Assembly (NCBI RefSeq): GCF_023074175.1 | Contig: NZ_JADPKS010000130.1 | Location: 1 to 60,653 of the forward strand | From: Bradyrhizobium sp. 139 | GTDB lineage: Bacteria; Pseudomonadota; Alphaproteobacteria; Rhizobiales; Xanthobacteraceae | Length of the DNA: 60,653 nucleotides | Reading direction: 5' to 3' | Part shown: piece after piece, positions 19,484 to 28,685 of the stretch | How positions within the stretch are numbered: position 1 is the stretch's first letter | Layout of the letters: each line of letters starts with the position of its first letter | Notes under the pieces: model-generated | The model's database searches: none | The model's input: the letters and a program-made list of their open reading frames with translations, nothing else | Told to the model about the DNA's origin: nothing | Program-made: the position numbers and the translations under genes

Positions 19484-19640
19484 CGGTGGCGATGGTGACG
19501 CCTTGCGCGTCATCGCAGAGCGCGGCACCACACGTTCACCAACCTCCATAGACCAGCGGCCATACGCCGCCGTTTTCTGATTAATTATATATTACCTTAG
19601 TTCTGCGACGGCGTGACGAGCACCCGTGGAGGGGCCGCGC

Positions 19641-19657
19641 CTTAAGGCTGGCTTAAG
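19641..19657 (+). promoter_or_regulatory. PmrA/QseB-like box, copy 1
   Basis: CTTAAG-GCTGG-CTTAAG is a perfect YTTAAK-N5-YTTAAK direct repeat with 11-base period, the half-site layout bound by PmrA/BasR- and QseB-type response regulators. The putative start codon of the next gene is 22 bases beyond it. The same 17 bases recur exactly at 21400. Confidence 0.55.
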
Positions 19658-19678
19658 GCTCCCGGTTCTTGTCGGGGG

Positions 19679-20248
19679 ATGCACACGACACCTATCCCCG
19701 ATTTTGATGACGCGCTTCCCGTTCCATGCGGGAAGACCATCGAGCCAATCGAGCCAGACGCTTCACCTTTGGCGCGACAGAGATCCTGCACGGTTCAGGA
19801 TCTTCTGCTGGCCGGTTGCGCGGCCCTCGGCGTTTGGACCGTATGGGCGAACGGACCAATCGGTCTTGTCGTGGGCAACCCGCTTGAGCAAGCCCAACTC
19901 ATCCGCCAGCTGTTTGCCTACATTTTTGATACGGACCTCTCATCCGTAAAAGCGAATATCCTTCACTGCGTCATCGGCGCAATCATCTATCCACTCGGCT
20001 ATTGGTTATTGCTCTCGTCCGGATGGTATCGCCCCCCATTTGATGGATGGCTCTGGGGACTGACCACGTTTGTCTTTCCAATGGGAGCCTTTGCTTTGAT
20101 TTCCGAGCGGCCATTCCTGCTCATAGATAACAGCGCGCGGCTCAGCCTGATGATCCTGATCGGGCATGTCCTCTATGGGCTCGCCTTGTCGCGTATTTAT
20201 CACGCGCTGCGGGCCTCACGCGCGATCACAGGGGTCCGGGACCGGTGA
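19679..20248 (+). CDS. Hypothetical membrane protein
   Basis: 189 residues with four predicted membrane helices (around QDLLLAGCAALGVWTVWAN, HCVIGAIIYPLGYWLLLSSG, LWGLTTFVFPMGAFALI and LSLMILIGHVLYGLALSRIY). No family is recognised with certainty. The stop overlaps GTGATG at 20245-20250, so translation may be coupled to the acyltransferase frame that follows. The upstream PmrA-like box suggests envelope-stress control. The ATG lies close to the box, so the true start may be further downstream. Confidence 0.65.
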   Translation: MHTTPIPDFDDALPVPCGKTIEPIEPDASPLARQRSCTVQDLLLAGCAALGVWTVWANGPIGLVVGNPLEQAQLIRQLFAYIFDTDLSSVKANILHCVIGAIIYPLGYWLLLSSGWYRPPFDGWLWGLTTFVFPMGAFALISERPFLLIDNSARLSLMILIGHVLYGLALSRIYHALRASRAITGVRDR

Positions 20249-20329
20249 TGTCTCCTCATGACGCGCCCACCGACGGCGCTCCGCATCATTCAAAACTGCT
20301 ACCTCATCCAATCGAAGGTATAAACATTA

Positions 20330-21369
20330 TGCCGACTACCAGAGGCTTGGAAACGTCACGCGTCGCTTGGGTCGACTATGCAAAGGGTCTGTGCATCATT
20401 ATGGTGGTCATGATGCATTCCACTCTCGGCGTCGAACTCGCCGTGGAACGGCAGGGTTTCATGCACTACGTCGTCGAGTTCGCCCGACCGTTTAGAATGC
20501 CGGACTTCTTCCTGATCTCAGGACTGTTTGTATCGCAGGTTATCGACCGGCCGTGGCGCCTTTACCTCGATCGGAAGGTTGTTCACTTCGCCTATTTCTA
20601 CGTTTTATGGACCGCGATCCAATTCGTGTTCAAGACGCCCGGGATCGCGAGCGATCATGGCTGGCACTATGTCGGCTTGATGTACCTGCAATCGTTTATC
20701 GAGCCGTTTGGGACCCTATGGTTCATCTACCTGCTTCCCATCTTCTTCCTCGTGACCCGCATCACGCGCCAGCTGCCGTCGACGCTGATCTGGATCATCG
20801 CAGCGGCGCTCGAGATGGCGCACGTTTCGACCGGCTGGACCGTGATCGATGAATTCGCTTCGCGTTTCTTCTTTTTCTACGCGGGCTTCCGATGTGCGCC
20901 CACTATCTTCGCGGTAGCCGCGAACGCAGAAGCCCATCCTCGATTTGCTACCGGCGGCCTGATCGTCTGGGCTGCCGTCAACGGCGCGGTCGTGGCATCT
21001 GACACCGCAGGGATGCCGGGCATTTCCCTCGCCCTCGGCCTTGCGGGCGCCCTCGCCATTGTGGTGTCAGGCGTGTTGCTAGCGCGCATCGGCCAGCTTG
21101 GTGCGCTGCGCTTTGCTGGTCAGCAATCGATCATTGTCTACTTGGCGTTCTTCCTTCCCATGGCATTCACGCGTACCGTGCTGATCAAGAGTGGGTTAAT
21201 TGCTTCTGTGGGATTGATGTCGATCATCGTGACGACGATTGGAGTTCTCGTTCCTTTTGCGATGTGGCAAGTGGCCATCCGAACGGGGCTACATTTCCTG
21301 TTCGAACGACCAAAACGCTTCTGGCTTCCGTCAACGCCCCGCATGGCTGATAAGCACGCCGCAGCCTGA
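20330..21369 (+). CDS. Acyltransferase 3 family membrane protein
   Basis: 346 residues from ATG 20330 (the frame is open from 20245). VAWVDYAKGLCIIMVVMMHS is the hallmark first helix with the conserved His of membrane O-acyltransferases (OpgC/OafA-like), and about ten helices follow. Such proteins acylate sugars or envelope polysaccharides. It is coupled to the upstream four-helix protein and is followed by the second PmrA-like box. The acceptor is not predictable. Confidence 0.85.
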
Positions 21370-21399
21370 CCACTCGCGCAACACGAATAAGTGGCTGCT

Positions 21400-21416
21400 C
21401 TTAAGGCTGGCTTAAG
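21400..21416 (+). promoter_or_regulatory. PmrA/QseB-like box, copy 2
   Basis: Exact repeat of the 17-base CTTAAG-GCTGG-CTTAAG found at 19641, and both copies are followed 5-6 bases later by GGTTCTTG. It precedes the L,D-transpeptidase-thioredoxin-DsbD run, whose first possible ATG is 23 bases downstream. Confidence 0.55.
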
Positions 21417-21438
21417 GTCGCCAGGTTCTTGAAACCCC

Positions 21439-22326
21439 ATGCTTATCACGGGGTGGGAAATGCGGCTTCTTCGCTTACTAACACTGATTGACGTTGTGGC
21501 GCCAGACGATGGTCATGGACCGAACGTCGCACTAGCAAACAGGCTTGGGCGCCGCACGGTTCTGGGATTGGGGGCGATAACGCTTTCCGGCTGCGTAACC
21601 GAGGGAGGCCCGATGGCTCCATTGATTCAGGGCAGCGAGACGGTCTCCGAACCAGCACGTCCGGCGATATATCGTGGAGCGTTCGACGGCGGATTCCAAA
21701 TTCCGGAGATTAATTTCGATCAAGTTGATCCGCGCTTTTGGAGACGGGACGTGGATTACAAATCGGACGAGAAGATCGGAACACTGATCGTCGATACTCC
21801 CGCCAAGTATCTTTATCACGTGATCGCGCCTAATCGCGCGACGCGGTACGGAATAGGCGTCGGCAGGGAGGGCTTCGAATGGTCCGGCCGGGCGAAGGTT
21901 GCGTATTCACGACGTTGGCCGCGATGGGTGCCACCTGACTCCATGATTGCAAGACAGCCCGAGCTCCGGAAGTACGGCGCGGCGGCTGGAGGTATGGCGC
22001 CCGGGCTTGCCAACCCGCTGGGAGCGCGCGCGTTGTACATCTTCGAGAACGGACGTGACACACTGTACCGGCTTCACGGCACGAACGAACCTGACTCGAT
22101 TGGTAAGGCGGTTTCATCCGGCTGCATCAGATTGTTGAATCAGGACGTCATTCACCTCTTTGATCACGTAAAGCCTGGCAGCGAGATCGTCGTCATTCCT
22201 GATGCGCAGATGATGAGCAGCCCCGGTGGTCAGAGCGTGTCTGCAACGGCGCAGTCCAACGTGCCACGCCGTCTGGCCCGCGGCTCAACCGGCGGATCCC
22301 CTCGCGGCCAGTCTCGGATGGAATAG
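21439..22326 (+). CDS. L,D-transpeptidase (YkuD domain) lipoprotein
   Basis: 295 residues from ATG 21439, or from ATG 21460. A twin-Arg-like LGRRTVLGLGAITLSGC stretch ends in a lipobox Cys. The YkuD catalytic core is HGTNEPDSIGKAVSSGCIRL, with the His and nucleophilic Cys intact. Such enzymes form 3-3 peptidoglycan cross-links or attach lipoproteins. It is followed after two bases by a thioredoxin gene and then dsbD. Coupling is logical because the catalytic Cys needs a reducing periplasmic supply. Confidence 0.9.
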   Translation: MLITGWEMRLLRLLTLIDVVAPDDGHGPNVALANRLGRRTVLGLGAITLSGCVTEGGPMAPLIQGSETVSEPARPAIYRGAFDGGFQIPEINFDQVDPRFWRRDVDYKSDEKIGTLIVDTPAKYLYHVIAPNRATRYGIGVGREGFEWSGRAKVAYSRRWPRWVPPDSMIARQPELRKYGAAAGGMAPGLANPLGARALYIFENGRDTLYRLHGTNEPDSIGKAVSSGCIRLLNQDVIHLFDHVKPGSEIVVIPDAQMMSSPGGQSVSATAQSNVPRRLARGSTGGSPRGQSRME

Positions 22327-22328
22327 GG

Positions 22329-22829
22329 ATGCAGATGTCGCGAATGCCGCACGCCGCGTACTCCCGGCGCTGCGTTTTGAGGGGCGGTGGTGCGCTGATC
22401 GCGTCTACGCTCATCGGAGCGCGCGCAACAGCACGTATCCGCGCCACCGTGACAAGGATCGGTCCGGTCCGGTCAATCGACGAGTTCATCCGAGCGCGTC
22501 AACAGGCATGGCTCAGTCATCGCGTGGCCGTCGTCGACGTCGGCGCCGACTGGTGTGAGTTCTGCGAAACGCTCGATAGGACGATCTTTCCGGATCCTAT
22601 CGTCAGTCGGCTGATGAATTCATTGGCGCTCATCAAAGTCGATGTGACGGCGATGGACGACGCAAACCGAGAACTCCTGGGATATTTGTCCGTTGATGGT
22701 CCGCCGACCGTCTTTGTCATGGACATCGAGAGTGGCCGGGAGATCCCGGCGACGCGCTCGGTCGGAGCGTTTGAAGCAGCCGATTTAGCTCGGCGGTTGC
22801 AGCCCTTTTCCAACGTATCGCCCTCCTGA
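22329..22829 (+). CDS. Periplasmic thioredoxin-like protein
   Basis: 166 residues. An N-terminal Arg-rich stretch with RRCVLRGGGALIASTLIG suggests a Tat or Sec signal. VVDVGADWCEFCETLDRTIF is the thioredoxin active site with CEFC, and VDGPPTVFVMD supplies the cis-proline. It resembles the C-terminal domain of DsbD as a separate protein. Sitting between the L,D-transpeptidase and DsbD, it is probably a substrate-specific electron carrier fed by DsbD. Confidence 0.85.
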   Translation: MQMSRMPHAAYSRRCVLRGGGALIASTLIGARATARIRATVTRIGPVRSIDEFIRARQQAWLSHRVAVVDVGADWCEFCETLDRTIFPDPIVSRLMNSLALIKVDVTAMDDANRELLGYLSVDGPPTVFVMDIESGREIPATRSVGAFEAADLARRLQPFSNVSPS

Positions 22830-22835
22830 CCGAGC

Positions 22836-24689
22836 ATGGATTTGTCCAGTCACAGAACGGTCGCAGGCAGCGATCGCCCGCTTTTTGCAGCCTTGGGCGT
22901 TTCGAGGCGCGGACTGCTCCTATCTCTCTTGCTGCTGGTAAATTTGCTGTTTCACATCAGCCCTTCGCGTGGACAGACCGGTATATTGAGCGCGGATGAG
23001 GCCTTCAGGCTTTCGGCAGAACGTGGCACGCCGGGGACGATCATCTTGCACTGGAAGATCGCGCCTGGTCATTACCTTTACCGCACGCACATGACCGCGC
23101 GCGAGATGACGTACGACGCTGTGCTGCCCCTTAACCTTCCGCCGGGCGTCCAAAGATCTGACCGTAATTTTGGTACCAGCGAAATATACCGCGACGAAGT
23201 CACGATTATCATCGTGTCGGCGGAACGGAAGGCGCTGATGATCGGGTACCAAGGTTGCAAAGAGAATAGCATTTGTTACCCGCCAAATGCGAAACGGGTG
23301 GACCTGACATCGTTGTCGATTTCGGACGAGAGCGTGGTCGCCGCCGCTGCGGTTGCGGTACACGATACGAGTGCTTCATCTTATCGCCTTTCCGCCGATC
23401 CCAGTGTTGGTCTCGTTCAGGCAACATTAGCAAGGGGGAGGCCGCTGGGACTGGTTGCGAGTTTTTTCCGCTTTGGCATCCTGTTCGCGTTCTCCCTCTG
23501 TGTGCTGCCGATGTACCCGATACTGGCCGCAACGATGGCACGTTCGAACCCAGATCTGTCGTTGACGAAAGGCATCCGACTGTCGTTCGCATATGTGATC
23601 AGTATGGCCCTATCGGTTGGGCTCTTGGGGATCGTAGCGGCCTTATCCGGACGGAACCTCCAGGTTGCGCTTCAATCTCCGGTCGTGGTTGGCGCTGCAG
23701 CTCTCTTGTTTGCGAGCCAAGCTCTGCTGATGTTCGGGCCGTTCAACCTTGACCTGCCCCGTGGCTGGGTCGACCGGATCGATCGGATTCAAAAGAAGTA
23801 CGCCAGCGCGACGGGGTCGGCGGCGCTCCTTGGCTGCGCGTATACCTTGATCGTTGGCCCATGCCTTACGGCGCCGCTTGCGGGCTCCCTGCTCTACATC
23901 ACGCAGACCGGGAACACCGCATTGGGGACGACCTCGCTATTGGCATTGGGTTTTGGCCAGGGCATCCCGCTTATTGCGTTCGGCGCGCTCTGCGCCGGCG
24001 TCCTAGCCCGAGCGAGCCGATGGAGAGGTCACATTAAGTCTGCCTTCGGATTTGTCTTTACTGCGCTCGCGGTCTGGATGCTTGGACGTATCCTTACCGA
24101 TGCGGTTGCCGCGCCAGCAGGAGCGGTGGCGCTGGCATTGTGCGGTGTCTTGATCGGCGGATTTCATGAGCTTGAAACGGCCTCCCGACGTCTCATTCTC
24201 AGAGTGACGGGAATTGCGTTGATTCTCGGTGGAGTCTTGGTCGGAGCTGTTGCCATCGGTGAGCCATTCGACATTATCCGCCAGCTATCGAACAAGATTG
24301 GCGGAGGCGAGGCTTACGACAAGGTTGCCGCATTCTCCATTATCTCCTCGCGGCCGGAACTCGATGATGAGCTGCATGAAGCGTTTGTCGAAGGAAAGCC
24401 TGCCTTGGTCTACGTGACGGCTGACTGGTGTCTTATTTGCAAGAATGTCGATCGCAAATTTCTTAGCGCCTCGAGCGCCAGGCGTCTGGCCAACGACTTG
24501 CATCTCGTCAAGCTCGACCTGACACATCCCGATCAGCGGAGCGAGATGCTGATGCGTGATCTCAAAGTCGTTGGACCTCCAACCCTGATCTTCTTCAATC
24601 CTTCGTCCAATGAGGTCCCTGGGTCCCGCTTGATCGGTCAATTTTCAATGGAGTCCTTTCTGGCATCGACGCGGATGGCGATCCGTTGA
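22836..24689 (+). CDS. dsbD: Protein-disulfide reductase DsbD
   Basis: 617 residues with the full three-domain DsbD layout. A signal peptide is followed by an N-terminal immunoglobulin-like domain with the redox pair in GCKENSICYPPNAKR. A membrane domain of about eight helices carries CVLPMYPILA and LIVGPCLTAPLAG. A C-terminal thioredoxin domain has YVTADWCLICKNVD. All six catalytic cysteines are present. DsbD moves electrons from cytoplasmic thioredoxin to periplasmic partners, here probably the neighbouring thioredoxin-like proteins. It begins seven bases after the preceding stop. Confidence 0.93.
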   Translation: MDLSSHRTVAGSDRPLFAALGVSRRGLLLSLLLLVNLLFHISPSRGQTGILSADEAFRLSAERGTPGTIILHWKIAPGHYLYRTHMTAREMTYDAVLPLNLPPGVQRSDRNFGTSEIYRDEVTIIIVSAERKALMIGYQGCKENSICYPPNAKRVDLTSLSISDESVVAAAAVAVHDTSASSYRLSADPSVGLVQATLARGRPLGLVASFFRFGILFAFSLCVLPMYPILAATMARSNPDLSLTKGIRLSFAYVISMALSVGLLGIVAALSGRNLQVALQSPVVVGAAALLFASQALLMFGPFNLDLPRGWVDRIDRIQKKYASATGSAALLGCAYTLIVGPCLTAPLAGSLLYITQTGNTALGTTSLLALGFGQGIPLIAFGALCAGVLARASRWRGHIKSAFGFVFTALAVWMLGRILTDAVAAPAGAVALALCGVLIGGFHELETASRRLILRVTGIALILGGVLVGAVAIGEPFDIIRQLSNKIGGGEAYDKVAAFSIISSRPELDDELHEAFVEGKPALVYVTADWCLICKNVDRKFLSASSARRLANDLHLVKLDLTHPDQRSEMLMRDLKVVGPPTLIFFNPSSNEVPGSRLIGQFSMESFLASTRMAIR

Positions 24690-24948
24690 CGGGACCGGAG
24701 AAGCTCGATCCACGAGGCCGAGGCTGAGAAATAATTCAGATGACCTTGCACCGCATCGGGACGCGGCGAAAATCGGATCGATCTGCAGAGAAACAAAGTC
24801 GTTTCAGCTTATGCTGTCCCGAACCCTCGTCAGCCGGATTCAGCCTGATATCCACCAAGTGTTTGCAGCATGTGCGCGAACGGGGGCCCGGTCATCAGAA
24901 TTGCCGAGCGCGTGTGCATCGATGACGTCGGTAGCGAAACGATTGCAG

Positions 24949-25743
24949 TCATTTCAGCTCGGCCAGCGCATTGCCCAGATTTTCTTTGGAAAGCTCGCCG
25001 ACGTTGACCGATTGAACGGTGCCATCCGTATTGATGAAAAGTGTCGTTGGCAGTCCACGAATTTGATAGTTTTGCGCCATCGATCCGTATTTGTCGAGCA
25101 GGACAGTGTCGAGGACAATCCCACGCCCCTTAAGAAAGGATTGGATGGCCGTTATTTCTTCACCCTGGTCGGCAAAAAGGAATTCGGCCGTATGATCGGC
25201 ATGCGCGAATTCCGCCATCATGGGCAGCTCGTTGCGACCGGGTGGGCACCAGCTGGCCCACAAATTGATGACCAGCTTGCGCCCCTTAAGAGACTGCGGC
25301 ACGACGACGCGACCATCGGCTGTCTCGAAAGCGTCGCCCGGCAGAGGAGCAGATGGAACGCCCGCCAAGAAATAGATGGCCATCGCGGCGGCAATCGCGG
25401 CGCTGCCGAGTGGAATAGCGGACCACGCGATCGCCCGCGGATGCCGTAGGACGACCAAATTCACGATGATGGCGGCGGCAACGCCGGTTGGCCAGTAAAA
25501 CCCGCCCTGCCATAACGAAAGGATGCGGCTTGGCTCGGCGGCGAAGGAAGGCCAATGTGCGACCACATGTCCCAGCCGCGCGCCGATCACAAATGCGCAG
25601 ATGACCCGGGCCGGCATGGGATGGAGACGCGCGTCGACCTTTTCGGCCATGTACCACGCGATGGATAGGACAAGAATCGCAGCGAGGATCGCCGCGAAGT
25701 ACTCGACGGGAAAGACAAACGGACCAAATGCAACAGCGCCCAT
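24949..25743 (-). CDS. Lgt-like membrane domain fused to a TlpA-like thioredoxin, resolving Cys missing
   Basis: 264 residues from ATG 25743. The first about 120 residues form four helices resembling part of prolipoprotein diacylglyceryl transferase (FPVEYFAAILAAILVLSIAW, RVICAFVIGARLGH). The rest is a TlpA/ResA domain with LVINLWASWCPPGRNELPMM and IRGLPTTLFINTDG. The active site reads WCPPG where the family has WCPPC: GGT stands in place of the expected TGT. As written the protein has one active-site Cys and could not cycle as a dithiol reductase. A PmrA-like box lies about 80 bases upstream. Convergent with dsbD. Confidence 0.82.
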   Translation of the reverse strand: MGAVAFGPFVFPVEYFAAILAAILVLSIAWYMAEKVDARLHPMPARVICAFVIGARLGHVVAHWPSFAAEPSRILSLWQGGFYWPTGVAAAIIVNLVVLRHPRAIAWSAIPLGSAAIAAAMAIYFLAGVPSAPLPGDAFETADGRVVVPQSLKGRKLVINLWASWCPPGRNELPMMAEFAHADHTAEFLFADQGEEITAIQSFLKGRGIVLDTVLLDKYGSMAQNYQIRGLPTTLFINTDGTVQSVNVGELSKENLGNALAELK

Positions 25744-25822
25744 GAGACACCTCAACCGGCCTCAAGCTCGCGGTCCAACTGGGACTGCAGCTTCGCCGAG
25801 GGCGCACAGGTTTAGTAGCCAC

Positions 25823-25839
25823 CTTAAGCCAACCTTAAA
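25823..25839 (-). promoter_or_regulatory. PmrA/QseB-like box, copy 3
   Basis: On the minus strand it reads TTTAAG-GTTGG-CTTAAG, fitting YTTAAK-N5-YTTAAK and sharing the TGG spacer end with copies 1 and 2. It lies 79 bases upstream of the ATG of the TlpA-like gene, and TACTAAAC follows as a weak -10-like element. Confidence 0.5.
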
Positions 25840-25861
25840 CCGGCATGGACGGGAAGCGGGG

Positions 25862-26613
25862 CTAGCTTGGCGGAACGGACAATGCGCCAAGAAACGAGAG
25901 GACGTGGACCCAGTTTTCCGCCGCTCCCTTTGGATTGCGCGTTTCGATGAGAGTGGACGAGCCGTGCACGCCATATTTCGGCTCGTACTGAATTTTCGTG
26001 CGCGCCGGCGACGCCGAAAGGATCGTCCGAGCGGCACCGACTTCGTCGGCACTTGACGACGATGTCACGTAGATCGGGACCTGGACTCGTGCAGCTGCCT
26101 TGGCGACCTCATCCGGATCCCCTAGATATTCACCGGGTGAGAAGGCGAGCAGGGCATTGACGTGCCCCGCATGGTCCGCGGCGACCTCGAAAATCAACGC
26201 TGCCGAGTAGCTACTGCCCCACAGGATAACAGGAAGATGCCGCTGCGTGGCCCATCCAGGGCCGCGACCAGATCGGCCTTCGCTGCTGCATAGGAGGCCG
26301 ACTTCGAAAGGCGCCCAGCAGTCTCGTTTGGTCCGAACAAGGTGCCGCCGGATCGCTGATCGATCGCAAGAGACGAATAACCTGAGGCGGCAAGCCTTAG
26401 TGCGATTGTGGCGTACTCCGCTTTGCTGGAGCCGGCCTGATGAAACAGCAAGACGACAGCTTTCGGGCTCTGCGCCTCGTAATTCAAGGCGGAGATCGAT
26501 ACATGGTCGGCCGCCTGTAACGTTAAGGGCTGAGGACATGCGGCGGCGCCCAACGCCGAGCCAAATATCAGCGTCATGGCCAATGTCATCGTCGTCAGTG
26601 GCTTGAACGACAC
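25862..26613 (-). pseudogene. Secreted alpha/beta hydrolase (dienelactone-hydrolase-like), frameshifted
   Basis: GTG 26613 with GGGAGA upstream begins a signal-peptide protein (MTLAMTLIFGSALGAAAC). It continues through VVLLFHQAGSSKAEYATIAL to LVAALD near 26256. The downstream frame then gives WATQRHLPVILWGSSYSAAL, with the nucleophile elbow GSSYS, and ends near 25862 with a His in YGVHGSST. One missing base at about 26254 separates the halves. The restored protein of about 250 residues would be a periplasmic esterase-like hydrolase. Divergent from msrP. Confidence 0.82.
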
Positions 26614-26973
26614 GCTTACTCTCCCAGAGCTTGAGGTGTTCGATGGCTCCATTAATGACGAGTTCGGCGCTGCCCCTCTGTTGTTACAGCGGGAGACCCT
26701 CAATTTGTATTGTGTTGGCTGCATGGGCAGACCTGCTAGCAACGACGCGAGCCTCCTTCGATTCCGGCCCGGACGAGGCAACGGTGAGAGACATGCCCAG
26801 ACCATTGCTGACCCAGCCACTTTCAAACCACTGCTGGGTGACCTGCGTGACCAGACATGTGCTGTCTTGCCGCCAAGCGAGTGGATGAGTGTTTTCGACG
26901 GAGGCTTTCGGATCCAGCTGTGGAACCGGCGGCGCCTTGCCCCCATTCCGAGGCGTCATTCAGGAGCGTCAAC

Positions 26974-27918
26974 ATGACCTATAAGACTTCCCGGATTCTT
27001 TCATCAGAAATCACGCCGGCCAAAGTCTGGCTGCAACGGAGAGACGTTCTGACAATGGGCGCCGCGCTTGCCATCGGTGCAAGCCTCACGCAAAGCGGAC
27101 ACGCGGCATCGCTTGCAGTCTCGCGCAGCGACTACAACGTTCCCGACAAGCCGACCCCGAAAAAGGACGTCATCGGTTACAACAACTTTTACGAATTCGG
27201 TCTTGGCAAGGAAGACCCAGCGGCGAAGTCGGGAGACTTCAAGGCCCTGCCCTGGAGCGTCAAGGTCGACGGCATGGTCGCAAGGCCCACGACTTTCGCT
27301 CTTGAAGACATGTTGAAGCTGTTTCCGCCTCAGGAACGCGTCTATCGAATGCGCTGCGTCGAAGCATGGTCGATGGTGATACCCTGGGATGGTTTTCCGC
27401 TTTCGGCGTTGTTGGATCCGGTCGAGCCGCTCGGCAGCGCCAAATACGTTGCCTTCGAGAGCATCGTCAGACCCAGTGAGATGCCTGGGCAACGAGGCGC
27501 TTTTCAATCCTTGCCGTGGCCATACGTGGAGGGTCTACGGCTCGATGAAGCGCGCCACCCTCTGGCATTGCTTGCCGTCGGCGTCTACGGTGAAACGCTT
27601 CCTAACCAGAATGGAGCGCCGATCCGTCTCGTCGTGCCGTGGAAGTATGGGTTCAAGGGCATCAAGTCGATCGTTCGCATCACCTTAACGGACAAGCCGC
27701 CCAAAAATACGTGGAACCTGGCCGCTCCAAGCGAGTACGGGTTCTTTGCCAACGTCAACCCGAGCGTTCATCATCCGCGCTGGAGCCAGGCGTCCGAGCG
27801 GCGTATCGGCAGCAGTGGCCTCTTCGGCTCGAGCCGTGTGCCCACCTTGATGTTCAATGGTTACGCCGATCAGGTTGCGGGCCTTTATGGCGGGATGGAC
27901 TTGCAGGCGAGTTTTTGA
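26974..27918 (+). CDS. msrP: Periplasmic methionine sulfoxide reductase catalytic subunit MsrP
   Basis: 314 residues from ATG 26974. A Tat signal with QRRDVLTMGAALAIGASL is followed by the molybdopterin sulfite-oxidase-fold domain. RMRCVEAWSMVIPWDGFPLS carries the Mo-ligating Cys, and VVPWKYGFKGIKSIVRI is the family C-terminal core motif. MsrP repairs oxidised Met residues of envelope proteins using electrons from MsrQ, whose gene overlaps its stop. Nothing like a PmrA box was found directly upstream. Confidence 0.95.
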   Translation: MTYKTSRILSSEITPAKVWLQRRDVLTMGAALAIGASLTQSGHAASLAVSRSDYNVPDKPTPKKDVIGYNNFYEFGLGKEDPAAKSGDFKALPWSVKVDGMVARPTTFALEDMLKLFPPQERVYRMRCVEAWSMVIPWDGFPLSALLDPVEPLGSAKYVAFESIVRPSEMPGQRGAFQSLPWPYVEGLRLDEARHPLALLAVGVYGETLPNQNGAPIRLVVPWKYGFKGIKSIVRITLTDKPPKNTWNLAAPSEYGFFANVNPSVHHPRWSQASERRIGSSGLFGSSRVPTLMFNGYADQVAGLYGGMDLQASF

Positions 27919-28559
27919 TGGAGAGAGCAGTGCAGGGTGGCCGCAACTGGAATAGTGCCAGCATCTGGTTACTTTATTTTGTTGCGCTGCTTCCTGCGGG
28001 TTGGGAATTCTATCTAGGCGTAACCGACAATCTTGGCGCCGATCCGGTGAAAACGTTCGAACGGTTTCTTGGTCTTTGGGCCATCCGCTTCCTAATTTTG
28101 ACGCTGGTAATTTCGCCAATACGGAATGTCCTTGGGATCAATCTCATCCGCTACCGTCGCGCGCTAGGATTGACGTGTTTCTATTATGTCCTGATGCATT
28201 TTTCCGTGTACGCGCTACTCGACCAGGAGCTGGCGGTGCACGCCATCGTCGCGGACATTGCGAAACGCCCCTTTATCATGCTCGGTGCGACTGGCCTCGT
28301 CTTGCTTGTTCCACTCGCTGTGACGTCGAACGCGAATTCGATACGACGGCTGGGAAAGCATTGGCTTCAACTGCATCGACTCATTTATGCTATTGCCATT
28401 TGTGGGGCGATCCACCTTTTTCTCGCGACGAAGATCCTATCGATCGAACAATGGCTTTACTTAGCGTTGCTAACGCTGTCGATCCTACACAGGTGCATTC
28501 GTCCGTTTACCAAACGCCAGCGCCTCGTGAATACTGCTGCCGTAAAGGGATGGAGCTAG
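27918..28559 (+). CDS. msrQ: Heme-binding membrane subunit MsrQ
   Basis: 213 residues with six predicted helices. Conserved His residues occur in YVLMHFSVYALLD, HWLQLHRLIYAIAICGAIHL; these are the b-heme ligands of the YedZ/MsrQ ferric-reductase-like family. It passes quinol electrons to MsrP. ATG 27918 overlaps the msrP stop as TGATG, so translation is coupled. Confidence 0.94.
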   Translation: MERAVQGGRNWNSASIWLLYFVALLPAGWEFYLGVTDNLGADPVKTFERFLGLWAIRFLILTLVISPIRNVLGINLIRYRRALGLTCFYYVLMHFSVYALLDQELAVHAIVADIAKRPFIMLGATGLVLLVPLAVTSNANSIRRLGKHWLQLHRLIYAIAICGAIHLFLATKILSIEQWLYLALLTLSILHRCIRPFTKRQRLVNTAAVKGWS

Positions 28560-28645
28560 TGCAATCCATTGCTTTCGATGGATCGCGAGCCGCGGTCGAA
28601 CCGTTCCTGGTTCGCGCCGTTGCGCGTGTTTAAAGCGTCTGTCGA

Positions 28646-28662
28646 CTTAAGTCTGCGTTAAG
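28646..28662 (+). promoter_or_regulatory. PmrA/QseB-like box, copy 4 (imperfect)
   Basis: CTTAAG-TCTGC-GTTAAG keeps the 11-base period but has G in place of Y at the second half-site. A 44-codon frame with GGAGG begins 24 bases downstream, a distance close to copies 1 and 2 (22 and 23). Confidence 0.4.
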
Positions 28663-28685
28663 TTTCGCATGGAGGAAGAACCAGG

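Noticed and set aside
26614..26973. A PmrA-like box in front of msrP
   Set aside because: No TTAAG pair with 11-base spacing was found in the msrP upstream region, so msrPQ cannot be assigned to that set directly.
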